Below, one piece after another: positions 16,659 through 25,138 of a stretch of 64,000 nucleotides of DNA. The position numbers were made by a program, and so were the translations under genes. Under the pieces are notes generated by a model. The model had not been told where the DNA came from. It saw only the letters and a program-made list of their open reading frames with translations, and did not search any database. Source of the DNA: Campylobacteraceae bacterium (GTDB lineage: Bacteria > Campylobacterota > Campylobacteria > Campylobacterales > Sulfurospirillaceae); contig JALUBH010000018.1 in NCBI GenBank assembly GCA_027050775.1, positions 1-64,000 on the forward strand, read 5' to 3'. The stretch's first letter is position 1. Each line of letters starts with the position of its first letter.

Positions 16659-18746
16659 TTACAGTAAAGCTATATTATTGAGAGAGTATATATAGGATTT
16701 AAAAAGTTCAAAATCGCCAATATCTTCTACTCCTTCTTTATACCAATCTTGGAATTTTTCAGGTATGGTTTGCAAATAATCATCTATGAGTTTTTCTTTG
16801 AGTGTTTTGTCTATTTTATTTGCTTCTGATATGGTCTTAAGATGATTTATAACTGTAGCAGCCCTGATTTCTCTTATGTCTGCTATCTCTTTAATACTCT
16901 TTTCTTTCATGATTAAATCTAATGTTTCTTGCACTGTTTTACTCAGCGTATTTTGCTTCATATCTTTTAGTTTCTCTAAAAATATCTCTCCATATTTTTC
17001 AAGTTTAACCTCTCCTACTCCGTTTATCTCCAAAAAACTCTCTTTGTTATTTGGCAATTTTTTGGACATCTCTTTAAGCGATGCATCTGAAAATACTACA
17101 TAAGCCGGAACACCCTCTTTTTTTGCCAACTCTGCCCTAAGCGACCTTAGTGCTTCAAAATTTTCATCCTTCACTACTTCATCAACTTCCAGTGAAACTT
17201 TATCTAACTTTTGAAATATCTCCTCACTCCCAAAAAGCTTCTCCTTGCCTTTTAACAATTCATTTCCAAAATTCGTAATCAAAAGTTCCCTATAATCACC
17301 TCTTTTTATGGCTCTTTTTTCAAAAAGTTTATCTACTATTAGCTCCCAACTAGATTTTGAAATATCCTCTCCTATGCCATAAACACTCAATTTATCGTGA
17401 GAATTATCTAGGATTTTTTTACCCTTGCTGCCTCGTAAAATATCGATTATATAATTCGCACCAAAACTTTGATTTGTTCTGTATATGGCTGAGAGCAACA
17501 TCCTTGCCTCTTTTGTTATCTCTATCTGTGCTATCTCACCTCTTTTGCAATTATCACAAGAGTCTTGACATACATCTATCTCCTCCTCAAAATACCCTAC
17601 AAGAGCTTGATGTCTACATGTAGAGCCATTTGCATAGTTATACATCTCTTCTATCTTATTTTTTGCATTGTTTCTATATATATCATCTTCTATGGAGTTT
17701 AAAAGTTCTCCTTTTCTCATCACATCATTCATAGAGTACAGAAGTAAACATTCGCTCTTAAGCCCATCTCTGCCGGCTCTTCCTATCTCTTGATAATAAC
17801 TCTCCATACTCTTTGGAAGATCCATATGCACAACAAATCTGACATTGCTCTTGTCTATACCCATACCAAAAGCTATGGTTGCCACTATGATTTTTGCCTC
17901 ATCTTTTATAAAACTCTCTTGGGTCGATTTTCTTTTTTGTGCACTCAAACCTGCATGATAAGCGAGTGCTTTAAAGTTTTTACTTTGTAAAAAGCGGGCT
18001 GTCTCTTCACTCTCTTTTCTTGTAAAAGTATAGACGATTCCACTCTCATCCTCATAGTTTTTCAAAAATTTTAACAATTTGTCTCTACCGTTTCCTGCTC
18101 TTTTTTGGATATTTAGTATAAGATTTTTCCTAAAAAAACTACCTCTGAGTATAGTTGGGTTGTTTAGTTTCAACGATTTTACTATGTCATCAGATACTTT
18201 CTTTGTAGCAGTTGCCGTAAAAGCAGCTATAGGTATATGAGGAAACTCCTCTTTTAAGAAGTGCAATTTTCTATAATCAGGCCTAAACTCGTGCCCCCAC
18301 TCACTCACGCAGTGCGCCTCATCAATCACGATAAAGCTCACATCTATCTGTCTAAGTAGATTTTTAAAACTGTCCGTCACGGCTCTCTCCGGTGAAACAT
18401 ATAGAAGCGAGATGGAACCATCATATATCTTTGTATAAACTTCACTCGTTTCTTGAGCAGTTAATTCACTTGTAAGTTTTTCAGCTTTTATACTGTTTAA
18501 ACGCAGATTTATCACTTGATCGTTGATAAGAGCGATAAGCGGAGATATAACTATCGTAATCTTATCTTTAAAGTAGAGTGCAGGAAGCTGATAACATAGA
18601 GATTTCCCCCCACCTGTCGGCAGTATTGTCAATAAATCTTTGTTGGAGATTATGGTCTCTATACTCTCTTTTTGAAGTGGCTTAAAGTCATTAAAGCCAA
18701 AGCTTTTTTCTAAAATTGATTTGATATCTTTTTCCTTTAGTTGCAA
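16659..18746 (-). CDS. recQ: ATP-dependent DNA helicase RecQ
   Basis: 695 residues. Helicase motifs: GGGKSLCYQLPA (Walker A, about 45), VIDEAHCVSEWGHEFRPDY (DEAH plus aromatic-rich loop, about 140-158), TATATKKV, and YQEIGRAGRDG (motif VI, about 316-326). The zinc-binding RQC Cys set (CRHQ...C...CDNC, about 378-405) is intact, followed by the winged-helix and an HRDC domain (about 530-600). It unwinds recombination intermediates and forks. The start is a TTG only five codons after an in-frame stop; the Shine-Dalgarno is weak, so the exact N-terminus is uncertain. Confidence 0.92.
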   Translation of the reverse strand: MQLKEKDIKSILEKSFGFNDFKPLQKESIETIISNKDLLTILPTGGGKSLCYQLPALYFKDKITIVISPLIALINDQVINLRLNSIKAEKLTSELTAQETSEVYTKIYDGSISLLYVSPERAVTDSFKNLLRQIDVSFIVIDEAHCVSEWGHEFRPDYRKLHFLKEEFPHIPIAAFTATATKKVSDDIVKSLKLNNPTILRGSFFRKNLILNIQKRAGNGRDKLLKFLKNYEDESGIVYTFTRKESEETARFLQSKNFKALAYHAGLSAQKRKSTQESFIKDEAKIIVATIAFGMGIDKSNVRFVVHMDLPKSMESYYQEIGRAGRDGLKSECLLLYSMNDVMRKGELLNSIEDDIYRNNAKNKIEEMYNYANGSTCRHQALVGYFEEEIDVCQDSCDNCKRGEIAQIEITKEARMLLSAIYRTNQSFGANYIIDILRGSKGKKILDNSHDKLSVYGIGEDISKSSWELIVDKLFEKRAIKRGDYRELLITNFGNELLKGKEKLFGSEEIFQKLDKVSLEVDEVVKDENFEALRSLRAELAKKEGVPAYVVFSDASLKEMSKKLPNNKESFLEINGVGEVKLEKYGEIFLEKLKDMKQNTLSKTVQETLDLIMKEKSIKEIADIREIRAATVINHLKTISEANKIDKTLKEKLIDDYLQTIPEKFQDWYKEGVEDIGDFELFKSYIYSLNNIALL

Positions 18747-18811
18747 GAATGATTCTGTATCCTATCAAAATAAAGGTTATCAATATATAAAAACTTGTAT
18801 TTACTAAAAAA

Positions 18812-19897
18812 TTATTTCTTTACCTTGGGCGCTAAGACCCACAACTCTACTTTTTCATTATCTCTAAAATTTGTTCGTTTTGTTCTTCTCGAAGACGCTT
18901 TTACCTCGCGTCTAAGATGCAGGTCTTTTCTAAAACGGTCGTTATTGCGTAATTCTTCTATTATTGGATGCGTGCTTTGCTCATTAACTACTTGTGCCAA
19001 GTTTGAGAATATTAGAACTATTTTTCCATTAGGAGCTAAGTGTTTTTGTGCCTGCTCAAAAAATCTTGGAAATAGTTCTTCTTCATAATATATAGCCTTA
19101 TCAATGCCCTCCTCTAACTTATGTTTTGCTTTCATCCAAGGAGGATTAAAAACGATCAAATTAGCTTTAACATCACAATTCTCAAACAGATCACCATGAT
19201 TTAGTGTTATCTTGTCTTCAAACCCTAATCTTTTGCTATCTTGATAAACACCAATAATCGCGTTTTTATTTGTATCTGTTGCAAAAATATCCCCAAAACC
19301 ATTTTGAATAAGCTGAAATGACAAAATACCACTCCCTACTCCAATCTCTATAACCTTATCTTTTGAGCCTTCGTATTTTTTTAAGTATTTATCAAATAGT
19401 TTTAAGTGATCAAATCTTGTTGGAAAATATGTTCCATAAAAGGGGTGAAGAGTTAAATTTAAAGTTTTAATCTCAATTCCTCTTTTATGCCACTGCCATG
19501 AACTGTTCATGCCTTGCAATTGGGGAAAAGGGATATAAAACTCTGATATATCTGGATACAACAATTTTAACCAACCAATATCTGGACATTTCTTAACAAG
19601 CAGTTTATTGTCTTTTACTTTCAATAATAATCTATGCGAAGCTTCTCTATATGCAGAACGATATTCGCGTTGTCCTTGAAAACTTTTATCATTGTATTTA
19701 CGCGAAAGATTTCTTTTTAGTTCGACTAAAACTTCTAAACCGTTGCTATAAAGTTTTTCAACGAGAACATACTTACCCGCAATCATATCAATAACAGCCA
19801 CTTTTGTCTTCGTTGAAGGAAAGAAACTTATAGTTTTAACCTGTTTAGTTATAATATCTGGTCTATTTGGTTTGATAGATTGCAAATCTCTATTCAT
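18812..19897 (-). CDS. SAM-dependent N-methyltransferase with NPPW motif
   Basis: 361 residues. The N-terminal 170 residues are family-specific; the C-terminal half is a class I Rossmann methyltransferase with motif I VIEIGVGSGILSFQL (about 188-202), an acidic residue at the end of strand 2 (ATDTNKNA) and the catalytic FNPPWMK (about 252-258). The (D/N)PPW motif marks methylation of an amide or exocyclic amino nitrogen, as in PrmC, RlmF/G and adenine methylases. Whether the target is protein, RNA or DNA cannot be told. It stands between recQ and a divergent DEAD-box helicase, which leaves an RNA target open. Confidence 0.7.
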   Translation of the reverse strand: MNRDLQSIKPNRPDIITKQVKTISFFPSTKTKVAVIDMIAGKYVLVEKLYSNGLEVLVELKRNLSRKYNDKSFQGQREYRSAYREASHRLLLKVKDNKLLVKKCPDIGWLKLLYPDISEFYIPFPQLQGMNSSWQWHKRGIEIKTLNLTLHPFYGTYFPTRFDHLKLFDKYLKKYEGSKDKVIEIGVGSGILSFQLIQNGFGDIFATDTNKNAIIGVYQDSKRLGFEDKITLNHGDLFENCDVKANLIVFNPPWMKAKHKLEEGIDKAIYYEEELFPRFFEQAQKHLAPNGKIVLIFSNLAQVVNEQSTHPIIEELRNNDRFRKDLHLRREVKASSRRTKRTNFRDNEKVELWVLAPKVKK

Positions 19898-20045
19898 ATA
19901 GCTATACCTTTTATCTCAAAAAAGTAGTTTAATGTATATATGCTTTGTTTTTGTTTTATTTCTATGATATTGATGATTTATACTAGTGAATATTATTTTT
20001 TAGATACAATGAAAAAAATAAATGAAAAAAAACAAGGAAATATTT

Positions 20046-21335
20046 ATGTCGTTTGAAAAACTAGGCTTAGTATCTGAACTAACCTCTGCGGTCAGTGAAT
20101 TAGGCTATACAAAAGCAACACCTGTGCAAAAGAGAGTTATCCCTTTGATATTGGATGGAAAAGATGTGATGGCAACAGCACAAACAGGAACAGGAAAAAC
20201 AGCTGCATACGCACTTCCTATTTTACAATTATTGAGTAAAAAAGATACAAAACAAAAAACAGAAAAAGTGGTGAGAGCACTTATCTTGGTCCCCACTAGA
20301 GAGCTTGCAGCACAGGTTGAAAAAAGCATTGAAACTTATGGTAAGAACTTTGCATTGAAGAGTTGTGCAATTTATGGTGGTGTTAAATTTACCCCGCAAA
20401 CCAAAAAACTCTCCCGTGGTATTGATATTTTGATAGCAACTCCCGGGCGTTTACTAGAACACATCAAACAAGAGAATCTTAATCTTTCTAAAGTAGAAAT
20501 ACTCGTATTTGATGAATCAGATAGAATTTTAGATATGGGGTTTTGGGAAGAAGTAGAAATACTTTCGTCTATGATTCCTAAAAAGCGACAAACATTACTT
20601 TTTTCCGTTGAGCAAAGTAAATCCGTCAAGCGTTTTTCTAAACTAACTGTGATAAAACCTGTAAAAATTGTGATAAACAATCAAGGTGATTTGGCAAAAA
20701 AAGTTAGACAAACCATCTATATATGCGACCAAGATAAAAAAACAGCACTACTATCTTACATGATAGGTTCACGCAATTGGAATCAAGTATTGGTTTTTAC
20801 AAAAACTAGACAACGAGCAGATGAAGTGGGAGCATACTTGGAAGCAAGTGGATTAAAAACACTAATTTTACATGGTGAAAAAGCCCATTCTAAGCGAACT
20901 AAAGCACTTAGAGATTTTAAAGCTGGAACAATTCGTGTTCTTGTGGCTACGGATATCGCTTCAAGGGGTCTAGATATAGAAGATCTCCCTCATGTCATCA
21001 ACTATGAACTACCTGGAGACGCTGGAGACTACATTCATCGCATCGGAAGAACGGGGCGTGCAGGAAATGAGGGCGAGGCTATCTCTTTAGTTTGCAAAGA
21101 GGAGAGGAGTATTTTAAAGGATATTGAAAGACTACTCAAATATGCACTTAAAGTAGAATTTTTTGAAGGTTACGAGCCAAAAGAATGGCTTAAAAAAGAA
21201 GCCAACAAACATACAATCAAAGCAAAAATTGAGCGTGACCAGAAAAAGAGAAGTACAACTGCAAATAGTGTTGTTGGAATGAGAAAGAAAAAAGCAACTA
21301 TCAAAAAAAGGAAGCAAAATAAGAAGGCGAAGTAA
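20046..21335 (+). CDS. DEAD-box RNA helicase with divergent motifs II and III
   Basis: 429 residues from the ATG at 20046, six bases after AAGGAA; an upstream ATG at 20022 lacks a Shine-Dalgarno. Motifs: Q region (GYTKATPVQKR), I (AQTGTGKT), Ia (PTRELAAQ), Ib (TPGRL), V (VLVATDIASRGLDI) and VI (HRIGRTGRAG) are canonical, as in RhlE. Motif II reads DESD instead of DEAD and motif III reads SVE instead of SAT. The C-terminal tail (about 375-429) is Lys/Arg-rich, as in helicases acting on ribosomal RNA. Motif III couples ATP hydrolysis to strand separation, so this protein may be a clamp or weak helicase rather than a full one. Confidence 0.88.
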   Translation: MSFEKLGLVSELTSAVSELGYTKATPVQKRVIPLILDGKDVMATAQTGTGKTAAYALPILQLLSKKDTKQKTEKVVRALILVPTRELAAQVEKSIETYGKNFALKSCAIYGGVKFTPQTKKLSRGIDILIATPGRLLEHIKQENLNLSKVEILVFDESDRILDMGFWEEVEILSSMIPKKRQTLLFSVEQSKSVKRFSKLTVIKPVKIVINNQGDLAKKVRQTIYICDQDKKTALLSYMIGSRNWNQVLVFTKTRQRADEVGAYLEASGLKTLILHGEKAHSKRTKALRDFKAGTIRVLVATDIASRGLDIEDLPHVINYELPGDAGDYIHRIGRTGRAGNEGEAISLVCKEERSILKDIERLLKYALKVEFFEGYEPKEWLKKEANKHTIKAKIERDQKKRSTTANSVVGMRKKKATIKKRKQNKKAK

Positions 21336-21359
21336 GCTTTCTCAACTATTGAAAAGTTT
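21334..21359 (+). terminator. Rho-independent terminator of the DEAD-box gene
   Basis: AAGCTTTCTCAA pairs with TTGAAAAGTTT across a CTA loop with one bulged C, starting at the stop codon and followed by a T-rich stretch (TTATTATTTTATT). Confidence 0.6.
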
Positions 21360-21408
21360 ATTATTTTATTGACCTAGCGCACTAAAATGAGCAGAGCTCT
21401 CAAAAATT

Positions 21409-21456
21409 GCAGGGGCTAAAGTCCCCTACAAGCACTTAAAGCTACGAAAAGTGGCT
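21409..21456. repeat. REP-like double hairpin in intergenic DNA
   Basis: Two adjacent small hairpins lie beyond the helicase terminator: AGGGG/CCCCT with a 7-nt loop (21411-21427) and AGCTAC/GTGGCT with a GAAAA loop (21440-21456). Read on the minus strand the first begins TGTAGGGG, that is a GTAG followed by a GC-rich stem, the form of REP elements mobilised by TnpA-REP (RAYT) transposases. No second copy was seen in this window. It is more GC-rich than its surroundings. Confidence 0.4.
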
Positions 21457-21555
21457 GAGTTAAATTTTGGTATTTGTCTATGCTCAACTTTGGTTTTAGC
21501 GATAATTAATACAATTTAAGATAAAATTAGTCTTATTTAAGTTAAAGGATAAAAC

Positions 21556-21981
21556 ATGAAAAAAACAGTTACAAAAATTGCACTTGTTGCACTTTTATGC
21601 GTGCCGGCTCTTAGTTTTGCTTCAGGCAAATCACTTATGACTATCGTTACTTCGCCAAATCCTCAGACTCAGCTGATGTCTATGGTACTATCTGTAAAGT
21701 CCATGATGAAAGGCGCTAAAGTCAATATCTTGCTTTGTGGTCCTGCGGGTGATATAGCAACAAAAGGCTCTAAAGAAGTCAGATTAAAACCAAAAAATAT
21801 GTCTGCTCAAATGCTCTTGAAAAAGATGATTAAAAAAGGTGTGAGCGTAAAAGTATGCCCTCTCTATCTTCCAAACAAAGGCAAGACAAAAGCTGACCTT
21901 ATCAAGGGTGTAGGTGTAGCAAATCCAGGAAAAATGGCTGCTATGATTTTAGAAGATAATAGAAAAATACTCACATATTAA
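21556..21981 (+). CDS. Exported DsrE-like protein
   Basis: 141 residues with a clear Sec signal peptide (MKKTVTKIALVALLCVPALS, cleaved near FASG). The mature part has the DsrE/DsrF-like alternating fold: SLMTIVTSPNPQTQ, then VNILLCGPAGDIAT, then VSVKVCPLYLPN. DsrE-type proteins carry or relay sulfur through a Cys; here Cys residues in LLCGPAG and KVCPL are candidates. Members with signal peptides act in the periplasm and their role is unknown. It has its own leader and terminator. A link to sulfur oxidation in this organism would be inference. Confidence 0.7.
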   Translation: MKKTVTKIALVALLCVPALSFASGKSLMTIVTSPNPQTQLMSMVLSVKSMMKGAKVNILLCGPAGDIATKGSKEVRLKPKNMSAQMLLKKMIKKGVSVKVCPLYLPNKGKTKADLIKGVGVANPGKMAAMILEDNRKILTY

Positions 21982-21984
21982 AAT

Positions 21985-22014
21985 GAGAAGGGCTTCATGC
22001 CCTCTCTATTTTTT
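21985..22014 (+). terminator. Rho-independent terminator of the DsrE-like gene
   Basis: GAGAAGGGC pairs with GCCCTCTC over loop TTCAT with one bulged A, followed by TATTTTTT. It overlaps the 3' end of the convergent peptide-binding protein gene. Confidence 0.75.
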
Positions 22015-23499
22015 CCACTCTATTTCGTTGTGCATTACTCCTATGATTGAGGGGCTAACTGGGTGAATTTTTTTATTTACCACTGTTATAGAGTTTGGTA
22101 TCACTAAAAAAAGATACGGATTGTCATCTACTATAAGTTTGAAGATTTTTCTATAAATCGTATTGAATTTTTTGTTATCTACCGTTCTTTCCGCCTTTTT
22201 TATGAGTCTGTCAACTTCTTTGTTTTTGTATCCTACAAAGTTAAAACCACCTTTTTTGTATGATTTACTATCCCATATACTATAGGCGTCTGGCTTGAGA
22301 CCTACCGACCAAGCCAAAAGTACCGTTTCAAATCTTTTGGGCATCACTACTGTATTTAAAAATGCCTGCCACTCCATAATGCGAAGTTTTACTATGACTC
22401 CTGCTTTTCTTAGTTGTGATTGAAGAATCTGAGCCATATAAGTTCTAGTTGAGCCTGTATTTGTCGAGAGCTCAAATGTCAAAGGGTGATGCTTGTCATA
22501 CCCAGCTTTTTTTAACAACTCTTTTGCTTTTTTGATATCTTGTTTTGGTGCTTTGACACTTGGATTAAATGCTCCGGTCCCCGGCAGAAATGGTCCCGTG
22601 CAAACTCTTGCGTGTCCAAAAAACATAACCTTTGCCAACTCTTGTCTATTTATAGCTAAAGAGAGGGCTTTGCGCACAATAGGATTTTGAAACTTTGGAT
22701 TTTTGAGATTAAAACCTAGATACGAGTATGAGTGAGAGGGCGACTCATATATACTAAATTTTTTTTTAAAATCACTATCTATCTGCCTTTCAAGCTGCAA
22801 AGGTGTAAGCGAGCCCACATCTAAAAGACCGGATTTTAGCATCAAAAAATTTGCTGAACTATCCGGTAGATAATGATAAACTATCTCATCAATATATGGT
22901 TTATGTATAAAGTAATTTGGATTTGCTTTTAAAACTATATCGCTTGATATGGAAAATTTTTTGAGTATATAAGGTCCTGTACCGATGGGTGCTTGATTAA
23001 ATTTACTCGTCATCATATTTTTTTCATTTTTTAGCAAATGTTCCGGTAAAATCTCCATCATCCAAGTTTCAAGTGCTTTGAAATACGGATATTTATATAC
23101 CACTTTTACCGTATAGTCATCCAATGCCGTAACACTCTTTATGTGCTTAAAACTCGACGAGTAAGGCGTGAAGATACGAGGTGAAATGATAGTTTTATAA
23201 GTAAAAAGTACATCTTTAGCGCTAAATGGTGCTCCATCACTCCACTTCACACCATGCCTTAGATGAAAAATCAGCGTAGTGTCATTTTTAAACTCATAAC
23301 TACTAGCTAGCATCATCTTAATTTTAGCATTCTTATCATAAGTGATAAGGGAGTTAAATATCCACTGCGTTATCTCACTGCTAGAGCTATCGGTTGAGAG
23401 TATAGGATTTATACGACTAGGATTTGCACTGATAGAGAGTCTAAGCGTTGAAGCAAAAACAGAGGCAAAAAGAGTTAAAAAAATTATTAAAAATTTCAT
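22006..23499 (-). CDS. Orphan periplasmic peptide-binding protein (SBP_bac_5)
   Basis: 497 residues with a signal peptide (about 1-16). It has the family-5 extracellular solute-binding fold: FHLRHGVKWSDGAPFSAKDV (about 75-95), GTGPYILKKF and the C-terminal lobe with VNKKIHPVSPS. It is a distant paralogue of dppA in this window. No permease or ATPase genes lie nearby, so it either feeds the dpp permease or belongs to a transporter encoded elsewhere. It is followed after 18 bp by nothing on its strand except the terminator region; the DUF945-like gene upstream ends 18 bp before it and may be co-transcribed. Confidence 0.82.
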   Translation of the reverse strand: MKFLIIFLTLFASVFASTLRLSISANPSRINPILSTDSSSSEITQWIFNSLITYDKNAKIKMMLASSYEFKNDTTLIFHLRHGVKWSDGAPFSAKDVLFTYKTIISPRIFTPYSSSFKHIKSVTALDDYTVKVVYKYPYFKALETWMMEILPEHLLKNEKNMMTSKFNQAPIGTGPYILKKFSISSDIVLKANPNYFIHKPYIDEIVYHYLPDSSANFLMLKSGLLDVGSLTPLQLERQIDSDFKKKFSIYESPSHSYSYLGFNLKNPKFQNPIVRKALSLAINRQELAKVMFFGHARVCTGPFLPGTGAFNPSVKAPKQDIKKAKELLKKAGYDKHHPLTFELSTNTGSTRTYMAQILQSQLRKAGVIVKLRIMEWQAFLNTVVMPKRFETVLLAWSVGLKPDAYSIWDSKSYKKGGFNFVGYKNKEVDRLIKKAERTVDNKKFNTIYRKIFKLIVDDNPYLFLVIPNSITVVNKKIHPVSPSIIGVMHNEIEWKK

Positions 23500-23517
23500 C
23501 TTTACATTACCGTTTTG

Positions 23518-24918
23518 TCAAAAAACTCTTTTATCATTAATTGATAATTTGCCATTTGAAAACTTGATAACAAATACAGCATCATCGCCTTGGTATTTTA
23601 CTAGTTTACTTATGCGACCCGCTCTTTTTCTCTTATCAAGACTATTTAAAAACTCATAATCCTTCTTTTTCATATGTATATTCACACGCATAGTTATATA
23701 TTTTAATATCTTGATTGGTTTTGTTTTGTTGAAAAATCGTATATCGTTTTTATTAAGCTTTAAATTCATATCCATCTTAACTGCCCCTATGGAGGTAGTT
23801 TTTTTGTTTATTAAAGCCTCTATAGAGCTTGTACCTAGTTTGGTTATATCAAAAACAAAACCATGATTTAAGATTTTTTGTATGATACTTCGATATTTTC
23901 CATTAAGATTCGGCTTGGAATTTATATATGACAACTTACCAATTTCATCAACTAGTTTTTTATCAATACCCGATATACTGCCCTTATATACTAGATTTTT
24001 TACCGATACTCCACCTTTTTTATATTTTGAAGATAAGTTAAAATTTATATCTTTGATTTTATACTTAAATGTGTAATTGATGCTATTTTTCTCAAGAGAT
24101 GAACTAGATGAGCCAAAAATATCATCAAGCACTAGAGTTTGCTCCTTGTATTTCTTGGATTTTAGATAAAACTTATCTAGATTACAGAGCACATTATAGT
24201 TGTATATATCTTTCCTATCCACACTACACTTTAAATTTTTATATCCTATGGAAAATTTATTGCTTGCATTTGAAACAACCTTAAAATTAAACAGTTTATT
24301 TGTCGTTTTAAAGGCATAATTATCATGATATAAATCAAATCTTTTTATACTTGTTAGATAATCTTTAAGTTTAATTTCTATATTGTCATTTTTGATATCA
24401 AACTGTTTATCTATATTTTTTAGTTTTATAGATGTCATCTTGCCAAGAGCATTTATACTTATGCTCTCACCAACTCCTTTGTCTTTTAAAAATTTAGAAA
24501 TTTGCTGTAAAAGCTGATCTGACTTGCCCCTTAACATAAGATTTGGCGGTAAAGATGTCAGGTATATCTTTATGGCATCTTGGTGAGAAGTTGGAAAGTT
24601 TAGTATATTTAAATCTACCCTCATTTCACTGCCGTTGAAAGACGATAGAACCTTTTTTATCATCATCTCTTGACCTGGATTGAACAATTTAGACAAAAAA
24701 ACATCGTATATTGTATCAGGATTTGATATAACTAGCTTGTAACTCTGAACAACAGATAAGTATCCGCTCGTGTCTTTTTGCTTTGAGATGGCAAAACCTT
24801 TGTTGTTGAGGCTATTTATCTTGGAGATTATCGTTTTATCTATGTACTGTTTGTATCCTAGCGGTATAAGTGCGACTATTATGGCTAGAAAAATTAAAAC
24901 TTTTATTTTTTTGTTCAA
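23518..24918 (-). CDS. DUF945-like membrane-anchored protein
   Basis: 466 residues: one N-terminal transmembrane helix (about 5-22) and a long, beta-rich, Lys/Asn-rich domain that would lie in the periplasm. The N-terminus with GYLSVVQSYKLVIS and the later NGKYRSIIQKIL resembles the YdgA/DUF945 group of anchored periplasmic proteins, whose function is unknown; the match is weak over most of the length. The start is TTG seven bases after AAAGGA. Its promoter (TATAAT at 24957) lies immediately beyond the terminator of the small RNA gene at 24962-25040, so read-through from that gene would enter it. Confidence 0.55.
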   Translation of the reverse strand: MNKKIKVLIFLAIIVALIPLGYKQYIDKTIISKINSLNNKGFAISKQKDTSGYLSVVQSYKLVISNPDTIYDVFLSKLFNPGQEMMIKKVLSSFNGSEMRVDLNILNFPTSHQDAIKIYLTSLPPNLMLRGKSDQLLQQISKFLKDKGVGESISINALGKMTSIKLKNIDKQFDIKNDNIEIKLKDYLTSIKRFDLYHDNYAFKTTNKLFNFKVVSNASNKFSIGYKNLKCSVDRKDIYNYNVLCNLDKFYLKSKKYKEQTLVLDDIFGSSSSSLEKNSINYTFKYKIKDINFNLSSKYKKGGVSVKNLVYKGSISGIDKKLVDEIGKLSYINSKPNLNGKYRSIIQKILNHGFVFDITKLGTSSIEALINKKTTSIGAVKMDMNLKLNKNDIRFFNKTKPIKILKYITMRVNIHMKKKDYEFLNSLDKRKRAGRISKLVKYQGDDAVFVIKFSNGKLSINDKRVF

Positions 24919-24951
24919 GTAATTATCCTTTTGCGTTCTAATGAGTGGATA

Positions 24952-24957
24952 ATTATA
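24952..24957 (-). promoter_or_regulatory. Extended -10 box for the DUF945-like gene
   Basis: TGCTATAAT on the minus strand is an extended -10 (TGnTATAAT), placing a transcript start near 24945 and a 27-nt leader. It abuts the T-run of the small RNA terminator. Confidence 0.6.
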
Positions 24958-24961
24958 GCAT

Positions 24962-25040
24962 AAAAAAAGCGTCCGAGGTGGGCATCTCGGACGCTAATCT
25001 TAAAAACATATTCGTTTTAAAAGGAGGGTTGCGTCTTGGT
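24962..25040 (-). ncRNA. Predicted small RNA, copy 1, with anti-Shine-Dalgarno 5' end
   Basis: About 79 nt on the minus strand. The predicted 5' end is ACCAAGACGCAACCCUCCUU, containing a single-stranded CCCUCCUUUU that is complementary to Shine-Dalgarno sequences. A weak hairpin (AAAAC/GUUUU) follows, then a terminator: AGCGUCCGAG pairs with CUCGGACGCU across loop AUGCCCAC, followed by seven U. A TATAAT sits at -12 to -7. No reading frame of note is present. A second copy at 27212-27294 has the same architecture with one compensatory stem change, so the structure is selected. I do not recognise a named family. Confidence 0.8.
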
Positions 25041-25046
25041 AATGGA

Positions 25047-25052
25047 ATTATA
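25047..25052 (-). promoter_or_regulatory. -10 box of small RNA copy 1
   Basis: Perfect TATAAT on the minus strand (TCCTATAATTCC). Homology with the second copy extends about 20 bp upstream of it, so the promoter was duplicated with the gene. It is divergent from the TATAAT at 25108. Confidence 0.7.
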
Positions 25053-25107
25053 GGAGTTTATATTAAATAGTTTCCAACACACATCAAACATAAAGTAAAC
25101 AATATGG

Positions 25108-25113
25108 TATAAT
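25108..25113 (+). promoter_or_regulatory. -10 box of the DUF234-antiporter pair
   Basis: Perfect TATAAT; transcription would begin near 25120, giving a leader of about 19 nt to the proposed AUA start at 25139 with AAAGG at 25127-25131. This tight leader argues that translation starts near 25139 and not at the first ATG, 25208. Confidence 0.6.
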
Positions 25114-25138
25114 TTGTGTAAATTTTAAAGGATTTATT

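Noticed and set aside
18720-18746. AUC start for recQ at good spacing from AAAGGA
   Set aside because: A standard TTG is available just upstream; family alignment at this N-terminus is too loose to decide.
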